A stretch of DNA of 64,000 nucleotides from Streptacidiphilus melanogenes (GTDB taxonomy: Bacteria; Actinomycetota; Actinomycetes; Streptomycetales; Streptomycetaceae): positions 20,704 through 84,703 of the forward strand of contig NZ_BBPP01000009.1 in NCBI RefSeq assembly GCF_000787835.1, in the 5' to 3' direction. Made by a program: the position numbers and the translations under genes. Below, piece by piece: positions 16,911 through 24,892 of the stretch. The notes under the pieces are model-generated. The model did not search any database, was not told where the DNA came from, and saw only the letters and a program-made list of their open reading frames with translations. Position 1 is the first letter of the stretch; every line of letters begins with the position of its first letter.

Positions 16911-17798
16911 TCAGGCCTCCGTCAGCGGGCCGTAGGCGTCGGGGCGGCGGTCGCGGTAGAAGGCCCACTGGTTGCGGACCTGCTCGATCAGTCCGAAGTC
17001 GAGGTCCCGGACCACGAGCTCCTCCTCCTTGTCGGAGGCGACCTCACCGACGAACTGGCCGCGCGGGTCCACGAAGTAGCTGGTCCCGTAGAAGTCGTCG
17101 TCGCCGTACTCCTCCACCCCGACGCGGTTGATCGCGGCAATGAAGTACTCGTTGGCCACGGCCGCGGCCGGCTGCTCCAGCTGCCACAGGTACGCGGAGA
17201 GCCCGCGGCTGGTGGCGGACGGGTTGTAGACGATCTCGGCCCCGGCGAGGCCGAGCGCGCGCCAGCCCTCGGGGAAGTGGCGGTCGTAGCAGATGTACAC
17301 CCCGACCCGGCCGACGGCCGTGTCGAACACCGGCCAGCCGAGGTTGCCGGGGCGGAAGTAGTACTTCTCCCAGAACCCGTGGACCTGCGGGATGTGGTGC
17401 TTGCGGTACTTACCGAGGTAGCTGCCGTCGGCGTCGATCACGGCGGCGGTGTTGTAGTAGAAGCCCGACTGCTCCACCTCGTACACGGGCACGACCATCA
17501 CCATGTTCAGCTCGCGCGCGAGCTCGCGCATCCGCGTCACGGTGGGCCCGTCCGGCACGGGTTCCGCCCACCGGTAGTGCTCGGGTTCCTGCACCTGGCA
17601 GAAGTAGGGGGCGTTGAACACCTCCTGAAACCCGATCACCTGCGCACCCTGTGCGGCCGCGTCCCGCGCGTACCGCTCGTGCACTTCGATCATGGACTCG
17701 GTATCCCCGGTCCACTTCGCCTGCACGAGTGCCGCGCGCACCACGCGCGGCACTCCCTGCATGGACCCTTGCATCGACCTGCTGACGGATTCCGACAT
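16911..17798 (-). CDS. N-carbamoyl-beta-alanine amidohydrolase (beta-ureidopropionase), nitrilase superfamily
   Basis: This 295-residue C-N hydrolase has the catalytic triad E59 (GFQEVFNAPYF), K133 (KYRKHHIP) and C170 (YICYDRHFPEG). The N-carbamylase-type NAPYFCQVQEPEHY and HGFWEKYYFRPG segments are characteristic of beta-ureidopropionases. It hydrolyses N-carbamoyl-beta-alanine to beta-alanine, CO2 and ammonia. It is the first gene of the minus-strand operon and would be followed by transamination of the product. The start could be ATG 17798, or in-frame ATGs at 17774 or 17762; the last has AAGGG upstream. No regulator gene lies beside the promoter, so control comes from elsewhere. Confidence 0.93.
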   Translation of the reverse strand: MSESVSRSMQGSMQGVPRVVRAALVQAKWTGDTESMIEVHERYARDAAAQGAQVIGFQEVFNAPYFCQVQEPEHYRWAEPVPDGPTVTRMRELARELNMVMVVPVYEVEQSGFYYNTAAVIDADGSYLGKYRKHHIPQVHGFWEKYYFRPGNLGWPVFDTAVGRVGVYICYDRHFPEGWRALGLAGAEIVYNPSATSRGLSAYLWQLEQPAAAVANEYFIAAINRVGVEEYGDDDFYGTSYFVDPRGQFVGEVASDKEEELVVRDLDFGLIEQVRNQWAFYRDRRPDAYGPLTEA

Positions 17799-17972
17799 GT
17801 GCGGCGCCTCGCCTTCAGCGTGGATCTACGTGCGTAGAAGCATGGTCGTTCCCGACCTTGATGGCAATATGTCGGGCATACCACAACCCTGGCGGTTCTT
17901 CCCTGCTCAGGGGCGTGTCGCACCCTCCGTGGTCAGCAAACGGTCAGCACGGGTCGCGGAGGGGTCCCACAG
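17799..17972. promoter_or_regulatory. divergent promoter region of the pyrimidine operon
   Basis: The 174 bases between the beta-ureidopropionase start and the small plus-strand gene at 17973 hold an AT-richer patch near 17850-17885. Short dyad-like pieces occur there (for example CGACCT...ATGTCGGG). No clear, perfect operator is seen. Confidence 0.35.
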
Positions 17973-18194
17973 ATGGCTGCAAAGTCCCTGGCCCACGGCA
18001 TGGGGAAGTTCTTCAAGGGCTGCAACATCGAAGCGGCGGCCTCCGTGTCGCTGGGACACTGGCTCGTCGCGATCATGTTCGGAGTCAGCGGCCTGGCCGT
18101 CCCGGCACTGGCTGGTCGGGCACTCCACGGCGAACCGCGCCGCAAGAGCCGACCGTCAGCCTCCCGGGGGCCAAGCGCCCAGACCCCCAAGTGA
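17973..18194 (+). CDS. small hypothetical membrane protein
   Basis: This 73-residue protein has one probable membrane helix (HWLVAIMFGVSGLAVPALAG, about 29-48), a basic N-terminus and a basic Ser/Pro tail. GGAGGGG lies 9 bases before the ATG, and third positions are mostly G or C, so it looks like a real gene. It is transcribed away from the pyrimidine operon and has no recognised family. Confidence 0.6.
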   Translation: MAAKSLAHGMGKFFKGCNIEAAASVSLGHWLVAIMFGVSGLAVPALAGRALHGEPRRKSRPSASRGPSAQTPK

Positions 18195-18445
18195 GATCAC
18201 TGCACCAACGGCGTGGTCCCCGCCCTCAACCCCCATCCGGACGTCGATTCCGGCCTGGTGACTGGCCACCGGGAGCTGTGCCGCACTGGGCTGGCTGACG
18301 GCCGTGACCTGGAACGTCGCGGTTCCTCCGGCAGGACGACGGTCAAGGACCCACCCGGTGGCGATGGCGTGCCCGTGATCGGCCCGATCGCGGGCACGGC
18401 CGGCGGGCCGAGGTCCCGCTCTGCGTCAGCCGGGGCGCTTGGCTC

Positions 18446-18853
18446 TCAGACGCCTGGGGTACCTTCGGCCAGCAACTCGGCGACGATCGCAATGCCGAGG
18501 GCGTAGCCAGGCGCACCTGAGGTGATCAAGGCCGTCTCGGCGACGCCGACGAGCTCGGCGAGGTCGGCGCCGACGTGGAGCGCGCCGCGCGCGTGCAGCC
18601 GGGCCGAGCCCTCGCGTCCGAGCGCGAGCAACTGACCGAAGTGGACCAGCTGCTGGACGCGGTCGCCCAACGGACTGTCGTGCAGCACGGTGTGCCGCAG
18701 CGCCATGAAGTGTTCCTCGGTCTCCAGGCGACCGAACGTGTCGGCCACCGTCAGCCGCTCCTCCGCGCCCTTCGGCACCGCGCCGAAGGTCACCCGGAAT
18801 CGGTCGCGCAGCGCTTCCAGCCGCTCAGCTGCGGCTGCGGCATCGCCGCTCAC
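18446..18853 (-). CDS. carboxymuconolactone decarboxylase family protein
   Basis: This 135-residue, all-helical protein of the CMD/AhpD fold has LRHTVLHDSPLGDRVQQLVHFGQLLALG and a C-terminal helix pair ending GYALGIAIVAELL. The CxxC of the peroxidase (AhpD) branch is absent, which favours the decarboxylase-like branch, but the substrate is unknown. The GTG start at 18853 overlaps the stop of the class II aldolase (GTGA), so both are made from one message. Together they suggest a small catabolic step on a carboxylated or phosphorylated compound. Confidence 0.85.
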   Translation of the reverse strand: MSGDAAAAAERLEALRDRFRVTFGAVPKGAEERLTVADTFGRLETEEHFMALRHTVLHDSPLGDRVQQLVHFGQLLALGREGSARLHARGALHVGADLAELVGVAETALITSGAPGYALGIAIVAELLAEGTPGV

Positions 18854-19539
18854 CGCGCGGCCCGCACGATCGACGCGCGCACGGCGTCGAGCGCGCCATC
18901 GGGGAAGTCGACGGCCCCGCCCAGCGCGGCAGCGGCGATCTCGGCCTCGGCGCTCTCCTCGATCGCCATCACGAGCAGGGCGGCCGCGGCCGGGTCGGGC
19001 CCGAACACCAGCAGACCGTGGTTGGCCAGCAGCACCGCCGACGTGGTCGGGTGGGAGTGCAGGGCCTCGGTGATGCCGCTGATCGCGGCGTCGGAGCCGC
19101 GCGGCGCCCAGGGCACCACGGGCACGGGCTCCGCCTGCCCGAAGCGCAGCATCGGCTCGGTCCGGCACGGCAGCGGGCGGTGCGCCGCGGCGAACGCGGT
19201 GGCCGCGGGCGAGTGGGTGTGGATCACCGCGCCGACGGGCGGTCGTTCCCGGTAGACGATGCCGTGCATCGCCACGATCTCAGCGGCCGACGTCTGCAAC
19301 TTCCCCTCAAGGACCTGCCCCTCGCGGTCCACGACCGCGACCTGCTCGGGCCGCAGGCCGCGCACGAAGCCCGGCGTCAGCAGGAACCGGTCCTCGTCGA
19401 GGCGGGCGCTGAGGTTGGCGTGCCCGGAGTGGGCCATCACCCCGGCCTCGAACAACTGCCGGACGGCCTCGACGATCTGACCGGCCCGCGCCACGCGGGT
19501 CCCGGCGTGGCTATCGGCCTCGAACTCAGTGGTCACCAT
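18850..19539 (-). CDS. class II aldolase/adducin family protein (L-fuculose-phosphate aldolase-like)
   Basis: This 229-residue zinc enzyme has GHANLSAR near residue 40 and the metal histidines in VIHTHSPAATAF and LLANHGLLVFG. The acidic residue lies in TSAAEIVAMH. The family splits sugar phosphates to dihydroxyacetone phosphate or acts on related hydroxy-acids. It is first of a two-gene operon with a CMD-family protein and faces a MerR gene. A MerR-type promoter pointing into this gene lies at 19593-19623, so it is the probable regulated target. The ATG at 19539 agrees with family length. Confidence 0.9.
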   Translation of the reverse strand: MVTTEFEADSHAGTRVARAGQIVEAVRQLFEAGVMAHSGHANLSARLDEDRFLLTPGFVRGLRPEQVAVVDREGQVLEGKLQTSAAEIVAMHGIVYRERPPVGAVIHTHSPAATAFAAAHRPLPCRTEPMLRFGQAEPVPVVPWAPRGSDAAISGITEALHSHPTTSAVLLANHGLLVFGPDPAAAALLVMAIEESAEAEIAAAALGGAVDFPDGALDAVRASIVRAAR

Positions 19540-19592
19540 GGTCTCCCTGGCTCGGTCGGCGGCTCGGATCGCCGCCGCATCGTTCGGAGTCC

Positions 19593-19623
19593 ATCGGACA
19601 ACTTAAACTCAGGTTCAAGTCAA
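19593..19623 (-). promoter_or_regulatory. MerR-type promoter with 19-bp spacer and dyad operator
   Basis: Read on the minus strand, TTGACT (19618-19623) and TCCGAT (19593-19598) are separated by exactly 19 bases. That is the overlong spacing typical of MerR-controlled promoters. The near-perfect dyad CTTGAACCT/GAGTTTAAG (19602-19619) lies between them. The promoter points toward the aldolase/CMD operon. Confidence 0.7.
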
Positions 19624-19646
19624 ACGCCCATGCCAGGAGGACGCAC

Positions 19647-20045
19647 GTGCGCATGACGATCGGCCGGCTCGCCGCGATCACCGGGGTACCGGCGTCGGCG
19701 ATCCGCTACTGGGAGCGGCACGGCCTGCTGCCGGAGCCCGAGCGCCGCAGCGGCAAGCGGCGCTACCCGCCGGAGGCCGCCGAGCGGATCATCCTGCTGC
19801 GCAAGTGCCAGCGAGCCGGGCTGACCCTGGCCGAGATCGGCGAGTTCCAGCAGGAGAAGGCACGCCGCGAGGAGATGGTCCGCGCCAAGATCACCGAGGT
19901 CGACCAACGCCTGGTCGACCTCGGCCACGCCCGCCAGTTCCTCGTCCACGCCCTCGAATGCAGCAAGCCGGACATCCTGGCCTGCCCCACGTTCGCGCAG
20001 CAGATGGAGGCCTGGCAGGCGCAGACCACCGACCCCGGGCCTTGA
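19647..20045 (+). CDS. MerR family transcriptional regulator
   Basis: This 132-residue regulator has the MerR winged helix-turn-helix: MTIGRLAAITGVPASAIRYWERHGLLPEPERR (about 3-34), RRYPPEAAERI and AGLTLAEIGEFQ. A dimerisation helix follows, then a C-terminal part with two cysteines (ECSKPDILACPTF). These could bind metal or sense oxidation as in SoxR/CueR relatives, but the spacing does not match a classic site. The GTG start is preceded by GGAGG. It is divergent from the aldolase operon and sits next to a MerR-type promoter, so it probably activates that operon. Confidence 0.93.
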   Translation: MRMTIGRLAAITGVPASAIRYWERHGLLPEPERRSGKRRYPPEAAERIILLRKCQRAGLTLAEIGEFQQEKARREEMVRAKITEVDQRLVDLGHARQFLVHALECSKPDILACPTFAQQMEAWQAQTTDPGP

Positions 20046-20375
20046 CCCCGCCAGCCTCGGACGCTTCGGGCAAGCAGTCGGCGGACGTCATGGCTTCCGC
20101 CGCCCGCACCTCAGTCCCGGATGCCCACACCTGTTCCCCATCCCCGGGCCGCCACCGCCGCATCGACGCGGGACGACATGACCTGTTCGCTGCGTGCGTG
20201 GACGCCCACCCTGCCCGGACCTGGAGCTGGTCGACCAGAGGGTCGCTGACCGCCTTTCATGCCGGCGACAGGCCTGGTCATCGACCACGGCACCGATGCG
20301 CTGTGTACTCACAGGTCGAGAGCCAGCGGCAGGCGTTCCATCGCCAGACTCGTCAAACGCAGGTCAGGAACAGGG
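20046..20375. other. 330 bp without a supported gene
   Basis: Frames in this interval lack consistent third-position G/C bias and start signals. Nothing recognisable is seen apart from the 3' flank of the MerR gene. It may be a decayed remnant; a short minus-strand stretch ending near 20309 has codon bias but no start. Confidence 0.4.
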
Positions 20376-20705
20376 CTACTTGGACGGCAGGCCCGACGCG
20401 AACGAGCAGCCCTGGTCGATCCAGTCTGCAAGGGCGTCGTCCTCGGACAACGCGGGCGCCTCCACGACGACCCAGCCGCGCATCGGGCGCCCGGTGAAGT
20501 CGAACAGCCGCGTCCCGGTCCGCGCCAGGGCCGCATCGGTGGAGTCGGGGCCCACCCTGACGATCATCTCGTCGCCGATCACGCCTACGGCCAGGTTGCC
20601 CCTGTAAAGGAAGGACAACCCGCCGAACATCCGCTTCTCGGTGACGGCCGGATCCGTCCCAAGTCGGGCACGGATTCGCTCCGCCAGTCCTTCGTCGAAG
20701 GCCAT
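20376..20705 (-). CDS. TfoX N-terminal domain protein
   Basis: This 109-residue protein shows the TfoX_N pattern: LAERIRARL near the start, VTEKRMFGGLSFLYRGNLAVGV, then RMGP-like IVRVGP and a C-terminal MRGWVVVEAPALSEDDALADWI. In Enterobacteria the domain belongs to the competence regulator TfoX; in actinomycetes such stand-alone domains have no assigned role. The start MAFDEGL at 20705 has GAGAGGA upstream. An ATG 24 bases earlier is possible. Confidence 0.88.
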   Translation of the reverse strand: MAFDEGLAERIRARLGTDPAVTEKRMFGGLSFLYRGNLAVGVIGDEMIVRVGPDSTDAALARTGTRLFDFTGRPMRGWVVVEAPALSEDDALADWIDQGCSFASGLPSK

Positions 20706-21020
20706 CGGTGTCCTCTCACTCCCACTCATGTCGCGCCTGGTGCAACGGGCCCCGAAGATCCCGAGCAACGGTGAGCGCACATTGCGCCCCCGCACTCCAG
20801 CGTCCGTCGGCAACACCCAGCTCGCACGTCGTCCCCGCACCCGATGGCGTCTCAATCTGGCGGCACCGTGTCAGCCCGCACAGCCGAGCCGGCCCGGTCA
20901 GGCATGCTGACGTTCAGGGCTCACTGAAGCCTCGCCGATGAGCGTCAGCGCTCTTCCGGTCTGACGCTCCGTTGGGTCGCTGGGAGCCGAAGTTCCTGGG
21001 GGGATCCCCGCGGGACTGGG
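20706..21020. other. 315 bp without a supported gene
   Basis: No ORF with codon bias or ribosome site was found between the TfoX-domain gene and the next minus-strand gene. It is assumed to be a promoter or spacer region. Confidence 0.4.
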
Positions 21021-21317
21021 CTACTCGGTCACTACGTTGAATGCCTCGTAGATCGTCGGTTGGCCCATGGGCATTCCGGCGGCCCGCATCAGCGGGGCGA
21101 GTTTCTCTCCGAATTTCTGGAACGCCTCTTCGGACTCCCAGACGTCCGTCACGATCCACCCCGTGGGGCTGGGCCCGGCGGCGTGGGAGATCAGGCCGGG
21201 CACCGGCCAGTCGTTTCGCTTCCGCACCAGGCCGCGTCCGCCGGTCATCTCGTTGGTGACCTGCTCATATTGCGCCTGGGTCCCGCCGGGGATGTCGAAG
21301 ACGATGATGATTGCCAT
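21021..21317 (-). CDS. small alpha/beta-barrel (antibiotic-monooxygenase-like) hypothetical protein
   Basis: This 98-residue protein begins MAIIIVFDIPGGTQAQYEQV and contains SHAAGPSPTGWIVTDVWESEEAFQKF, the pattern of dimeric alpha/beta-barrel ABM-like proteins. Such folds act as heme- or quinol-monooxygenases or simply bind small ligands. The ATG at 21317 is preceded by a gap with low coding bias. No neighbour suggests the substrate. Confidence 0.8.
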   Translation of the reverse strand: MAIIIVFDIPGGTQAQYEQVTNEMTGGRGLVRKRNDWPVPGLISHAAGPSPTGWIVTDVWESEEAFQKFGEKLAPLMRAAGMPMGQPTIYEAFNVVTE

Positions 21318-21660
21318 GATTAAAATCCACTTCGATGGTGTGCCGCGACTGGGCTTTGCGTAACTCAGTGGATCAGGGCACGGATCAGGTCGCTCGGACG
21401 ACGCGGCCATTCGGCCGCGCCTTTTCAGGCGATGCCCGGCGCGTGACCCGTCAGGCCGCTCGCGAGCAGGCCCTCGGGTGAATCCCGGGCTCGCGTTGCG
21501 TCTCCCTGTCCGGTGACGTCGGCCACCTTCCGGCGGCAAAGGTGACGGATTGTCAGGCTGGTGACGCCACGGCAGACCAGACGGGCTCCTGTGGCCCGTT
21601 CCTGCCGCTCATGAGTCGTGCGAAGATCACGACTTGGCAGTCGCATCGGGGAGTAGGGGA
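21318..21660. other. about 340 bp without a supported gene
   Basis: The interval lies upstream of two divergent features (the ABM-like gene and the frameshifted ORF at about 21661). Frames through it have no bias, and no strong promoter or palindrome was noticed. Confidence 0.35.
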
Positions 21661-22030
21661 CTTGGGTACCTGGGGGGTCTGGCGCCACCGTTCGAACTGA
21701 GCGCGTGGTTCGGGTGGCGGTCGGTACTGATGGAGCCGGACGGGCTGGTCTGGCCGGAGCCGGGACAACGGGTCCACATCCCGTACGAGGAGCTCGCCGG
21801 GGTCTTCGTGGAGCGGCGGCTGCGAATCGAGGTGGGCGCCGGGCAGTCCCACGGCCGCATGGACTTCCAGATCGGTGGCCCGGGAGCGAAGATCCAGGCG
21901 TTCGCGGACGACCGACGAGCCGGACGAGTCGCAGGCCTTTCTGGACTACGGCACCGAGCACAGCCTCGCGTTCATCCTGCAGCCCCACCGCCACCGGCGC
22001 CCTTGCTGCGGCCGAGCCAGGGGCACGTAA
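21661..22030 (+). pseudogene. frameshifted conserved hypothetical gene
   Basis: From about 21680 the frame encodes FGWRSVLMEPDGLVW, then YEELAGVFVERRLRIEVG and MDFQIGGPGAKIQAFADD with clean codon bias. At 21912-21913 one extra C moves the reading into the next frame. There coding continues with good bias as DEPDESQAFLDYGTEH and SLAFILQPHRHRR to a TAA at 22028-22030. Removing that C restores a continuous protein of about 110 or more residues. No convincing start codon was found. It may be a truncated gene, or the shift may be a sequencing error. Confidence 0.55.
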
Positions 22031-22093
22031 TCTCGTCTGCGCCGCCCACTGTCACGGGCCCCGAGGTCAGGTCACGACCTCGGGACCCGGATG

Positions 22094-22297
22094 TCACTGA
22101 CCCTGCTCCGTCACAGGCGGCCTACGGCGGCCAGCGACGGCAACGCTACTCCCGGCGAGCAGGTAGACGATGGACTCGATGGCCTTGCTCTGCTCGATGC
22201 CGAAGTCCGGGTGGACCAGGTAGAGCACGATCACGACCACGATGACCACCGTCGGCCACGACGGCGGGAGCAACTGGGTCTCGGGCTTTGCCTTCAC
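22094..22297 (-). CDS. small membrane protein, holin-like
   Basis: This 67-residue protein has a proline-rich start and a strongly hydrophobic helix (PTVVIVVVIVLYLVHPDF, about 15-32). A second, shorter hydrophobic segment (SIVYLLAGSSVAVAG) and a basic tail follow. GAAGGAG lies before the GTG start at 22297. The size and two-segment layout resemble small phage holins, but no other phage gene is nearby, so the function is left open. Confidence 0.6.
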   Translation of the reverse strand: MKAKPETQLLPPSWPTVVIVVVIVLYLVHPDFGIEQSKAIESIVYLLAGSSVAVAGRRRPPVTEQGQ

Positions 22298-22467
22298 GGT
22301 TCTCCTTCAACGCACTCACGGATGTGTGGTGGGTTGTCGGGGCCGCTCCGGTGCAGCTCGGTCGATCTCCAGCGGTATCCGCGAGATCAGACGAGACCGG
22401 CCCCGACTCGATGTAGATCTTCGGCCCAACGGGGGGTGCTCGGCCGAAGATCAAGAGAGGGGAGCCG

Positions 22468-22731
22468 ATGACGACCAGTCAACGGGATCTGCCCTTTCTG
22501 ATCGGTGCCAAGCCCGACGGAGACCACGTCACGCATCACCGTGCGCAGCGACCCTCACCGGGCTCGAACTCGGATGTGACCACTCGATTCTTCTCCATCC
22601 AACCGGCCGAAGTGTCAACTTCCGCCAGTTCGCTCGAGAGACTTCATCCGCCGCCCAGGACCGGGACGGCTCCACCAGGCGAGGCCACGCAGGATCATCC
22701 GACTCGGACGCTACTGAGCTTGAACCCGTGA
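22468..22731 (+). CDS. hypothetical ORF, weak
   Basis: This is an 87-residue ORF with a good ribosome site (GAGAGGGGAG) before ATG 22468. Codon bias is only moderate and fades after about 35 codons, and no family is recognised. It may be the start of a decayed gene. Confidence 0.3.
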   Translation: MTTSQRDLPFLIGAKPDGDHVTHHRAQRPSPGSNSDVTTRFFSIQPAEVSTSASSLERLHPPPRTGTAPPGEATQDHPTRTLLSLNP

Positions 22732-22781
22732 TGTCGGCTGCCTTCGGGTCATGACCGGAGATCTGGGTGGATGAGTGAGCC

Positions 22782-23216
22782 CTACCAAGCCGGGCGTGGA
22801 TCCTGGCGCTCGGTGCGGAATCCGGGCGGAATGGTCGTTTCCGTTCGCCACAGCAGGCCCGGGTCAGCTGGGTACTCCTCAGTGGTCGGCGCTGGAGGGT
22901 GTAGACGCCTATGGCCAGGAAGTGGCACCTCGGTCAGCACGCCCTCTTGGATCATCCACAGCCCAAAGCAGTCATCTTCCTCGTCATGGATGAGTACCTG
23001 CACGCTCGCAGGTTCCGGCCACGCCAGCGACTCCAGCTGTCGAAACAGGCCGGATCGCGGACGTACATGGTTGAACTCGATCACCCACCCGTCGACAACC
23101 GGGTGGAGCCGCTCGAAGCGGCCATGCCAGGCACGCGAGTCATCCGGCCGTGTCAGGGGTTCCATCACCTCGTCCGCGTACCGTGCCAGCACGATGACCT
23201 CAGCGATTCTGCTCAT
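22782..23216 (-). CDS. conserved hypothetical protein
   Basis: This 144-residue protein begins MSRIAEVIVLARYADEVMEPLTRPDD. It contains VVDGWVIEFNHVRPRSGLFRQLESLAWPEPASVQVLIHDEEDD and CFGLWMIQEGVLTEVPLPG across its middle and end, all quoted here as separate blocks of one reading frame. It looks like a compact alpha/beta protein without membrane segments, reminiscent of small streptomycete unknowns that sit among immunity-type genes. The function is unknown. The start at 23216 fits codon bias better than an ATG 84 bases upstream. Confidence 0.72.
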   Translation of the reverse strand: MSRIAEVIVLARYADEVMEPLTRPDDSRAWHGRFERLHPVVDGWVIEFNHVRPRSGLFRQLESLAWPEPASVQVLIHDEEDDCFGLWMIQEGVLTEVPLPGHRRLHPPAPTTEEYPADPGLLWRTETTIPPGFRTERQDPRPAW

Positions 23217-23642
23217 GCCGAAGTATCTGCGCACTCCGTGGGTCGGCGACAATCGAATTCCAGGTCCGACCGAGGTGACGGTGCATCTTTGACCGCTCAC
23301 GGTGCGGTGGATCGGACTCGGCTTCGCCTTCAGCGAGCTCTACTCCGTGCTCACCCGGGCCTGGCAGGCCCGGCCCGGCATCAGCCCGGCGATCAGCAGA
23401 ACGTCTTGACCCTCATCCGGATGAGCGCGCAGTTCGCGCCCCCGGCACGCTGGGCCGCGTGGTTCGTGCGGCTGGCCGTCAGGTCTGACCACCAGGCCAC
23501 TCAAAGCAGCAAGGCCGCTCGCAGGAACAAGGTGCCGGTGGCCCTGTCGACCTGTCAGGCGCCCAGGCGCGCCTGCGGTCGACACCATATGGATTGTGCT
23601 CGAATTGAATGGTGGGCCAGGTGGATTCCGGAAAGGGAAATC
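23217..23642. other. gap with a short coding-like fragment (23302-23409)
   Basis: The 35-codon plus-strand frame 23302-23409 (VRWIGLGFAFSELYSVL..., ending in TGA) has strong third-position G/C bias but no ribosome site. It may be the 3' remnant of a lost gene. The rest, up to 23642, is the AT-richer leader of the glycine-rich gene, including TATGGATTGTG near 23590. Confidence 0.35.
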
Positions 23643-24398
23643 ATGGTCGAGCATGCGACGGAGACCACGACCGCTCCCGATGAAGGCTCCGGCGAGTGGA
23701 TCGCACCCCCGGATGCCAAGTGGGCGGAGTTCGAGGTGTGTGGCGGTCAAGGCGGCCACGGGGTTGACACCTCTGGCTCGGCGGGCTGGGGCGGTGGCGT
23801 CAAGGCGGTCGTGCCGGTCCGGCCGGGCGACCGCCTGACCCCCGTCGTGGCCCGCTGGAACAACGGCCGGGCAGGGGGGCACGGGTATACCAACGGCGGC
23901 AACGGCGGTGACAACGCCAGTGGCAGCACCGGACACGGTGGTGGGGGTGGTGGCGGGTCTTCGGCCGTGTTGCGCAACGGCGAGCCGGTCATCGTGGCCG
24001 GTGGGGGCGGTGGTGCGGGCGGCGGCGGTCTCACTGCGAAAGGCGGTGGCGGAGGGGACGGCGGCGATCCGCCCAAGGCCGGCACCAGTGGGCAGACGAT
24101 GCCCGACGGGCAGGGCGGCGTCGGCGGGCCCGGGGCGCCGACGCGATGGAAGCAGCAAAACGGCAGAAGCGGCGAGGGCGCCAGCAAACTCGGAGCCGGT
24201 GGCGGAGGCGGTGGCGGCGCCGGCTACGCCCCGGACGGCCACGGCGGAGGGGGCGGGGGCGATGCCGGCACCTACAGCTCAGCCGGAGGCGGAGGGGGCG
24301 CAGGCGCCTCCTGGGTCGTCGACGGTGCCTCTAAAAAGATCACCAAGGCCTGGCACGGAGAAAGCGGAAGCGTGAAGTTCATCGCGTGGCACAAGTAG
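23643..24398 (+). CDS. glycine-rich protein
   Basis: This 251-residue protein has a short charged N-terminus (MVEHATETTTAPDEGSGEW) and then FEVCGGQGGHG. A long region made almost entirely of Gly blocks separated by Ala, Asp, Asn and Ser follows, with islands such as AVLRNGEPVIVAGGGGG and GASWVVDG, ending in SVKFIAWHK. The pattern is that of Gly_rich (PF12810-like) beta-sandwich/collagen-like proteins, also found near phage tail or surface proteins. There is no signal peptide, and the single Cys is in FEVCGG. AAGGGA precedes ATG 23643. It stands alone between gaps. Confidence 0.8.
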   Translation: MVEHATETTTAPDEGSGEWIAPPDAKWAEFEVCGGQGGHGVDTSGSAGWGGGVKAVVPVRPGDRLTPVVARWNNGRAGGHGYTNGGNGGDNASGSTGHGGGGGGGSSAVLRNGEPVIVAGGGGGAGGGGLTAKGGGGGDGGDPPKAGTSGQTMPDGQGGVGGPGAPTRWKQQNGRSGEGASKLGAGGGGGGGAGYAPDGHGGGGGGDAGTYSSAGGGGGAGASWVVDGASKKITKAWHGESGSVKFIAWHK

Positions 24399-24892
24399 CG
24401 CCGGGCAGACCCTGACGCTCACCGCGTTCCCTTCCCGCCTGTGAGTGCTTGGCCGTTGGGGCAGACCGGGCGGACCGCAAAGCGCCCGCGTGCCCGAGGT
24501 GAGCACGGGGCCCTGGTGCTTGGGCGCTGTCGGTGGGTCAGCCGGAGTTGGTCTCCCGGCCGTCCGAAGCAGTGCTGCACCCGTCGGTGAGGTGGGCGCC
24601 GACGACGGCGAGCCGGACCCGAGGGGTGAGCAGCCGGGCGATCCGGGCGAGTCGCTCGCCGGTGTGGGCAGGGGCCGATGGATCTCGGCCGCGGCCGCAA
24701 GGCTGCAGCCCGGCGCGGAAGAGCAAGATCCCCACGGGCACTGATTGCCAAGGTGTTGGCTTCGTCGGGCGGAGCAGACCGACAAGTCGGCAGGCGCGGC
24801 AGAGCGGGCGCCCCCGTCGAGGACCGTCGCGGATCAGTCACGCTACCGCCGGTCGGGAGGGCTGAGTCTTCTCCTCTGCCCGCGCTGGGTTG
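24399..24892. other. 494 bp gap with a possible gene remnant
   Basis: No intact gene is supported. The minus-strand frame 24538-24741 (67 codons) has good codon bias and contains RLAVVGAHLTDG. This faintly recalls the start of the C-terminal domain of allophanate hydrolase. It may be a decayed fragment; the match is too short to name. Confidence 0.25.

Noticed and set aside
14008..17837. Plus-strand ORFs across the pyrimidine operon
   Set aside because: They run antisense to four clear enzyme genes and show no family resemblance.
23880..24300. Gly-codon repeats seen as DNA tandem repeats
   Set aside because: They follow from the glycine-rich coding sequence (GGN runs) and are not exact or evenly spaced, so neither minisatellite nor CRISPR.
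24538..24741. Minus-strand frame faintly like allophanate hydrolase
   Set aside because: Only a few residues (VVGAHL) resemble the family. Too short to annotate.
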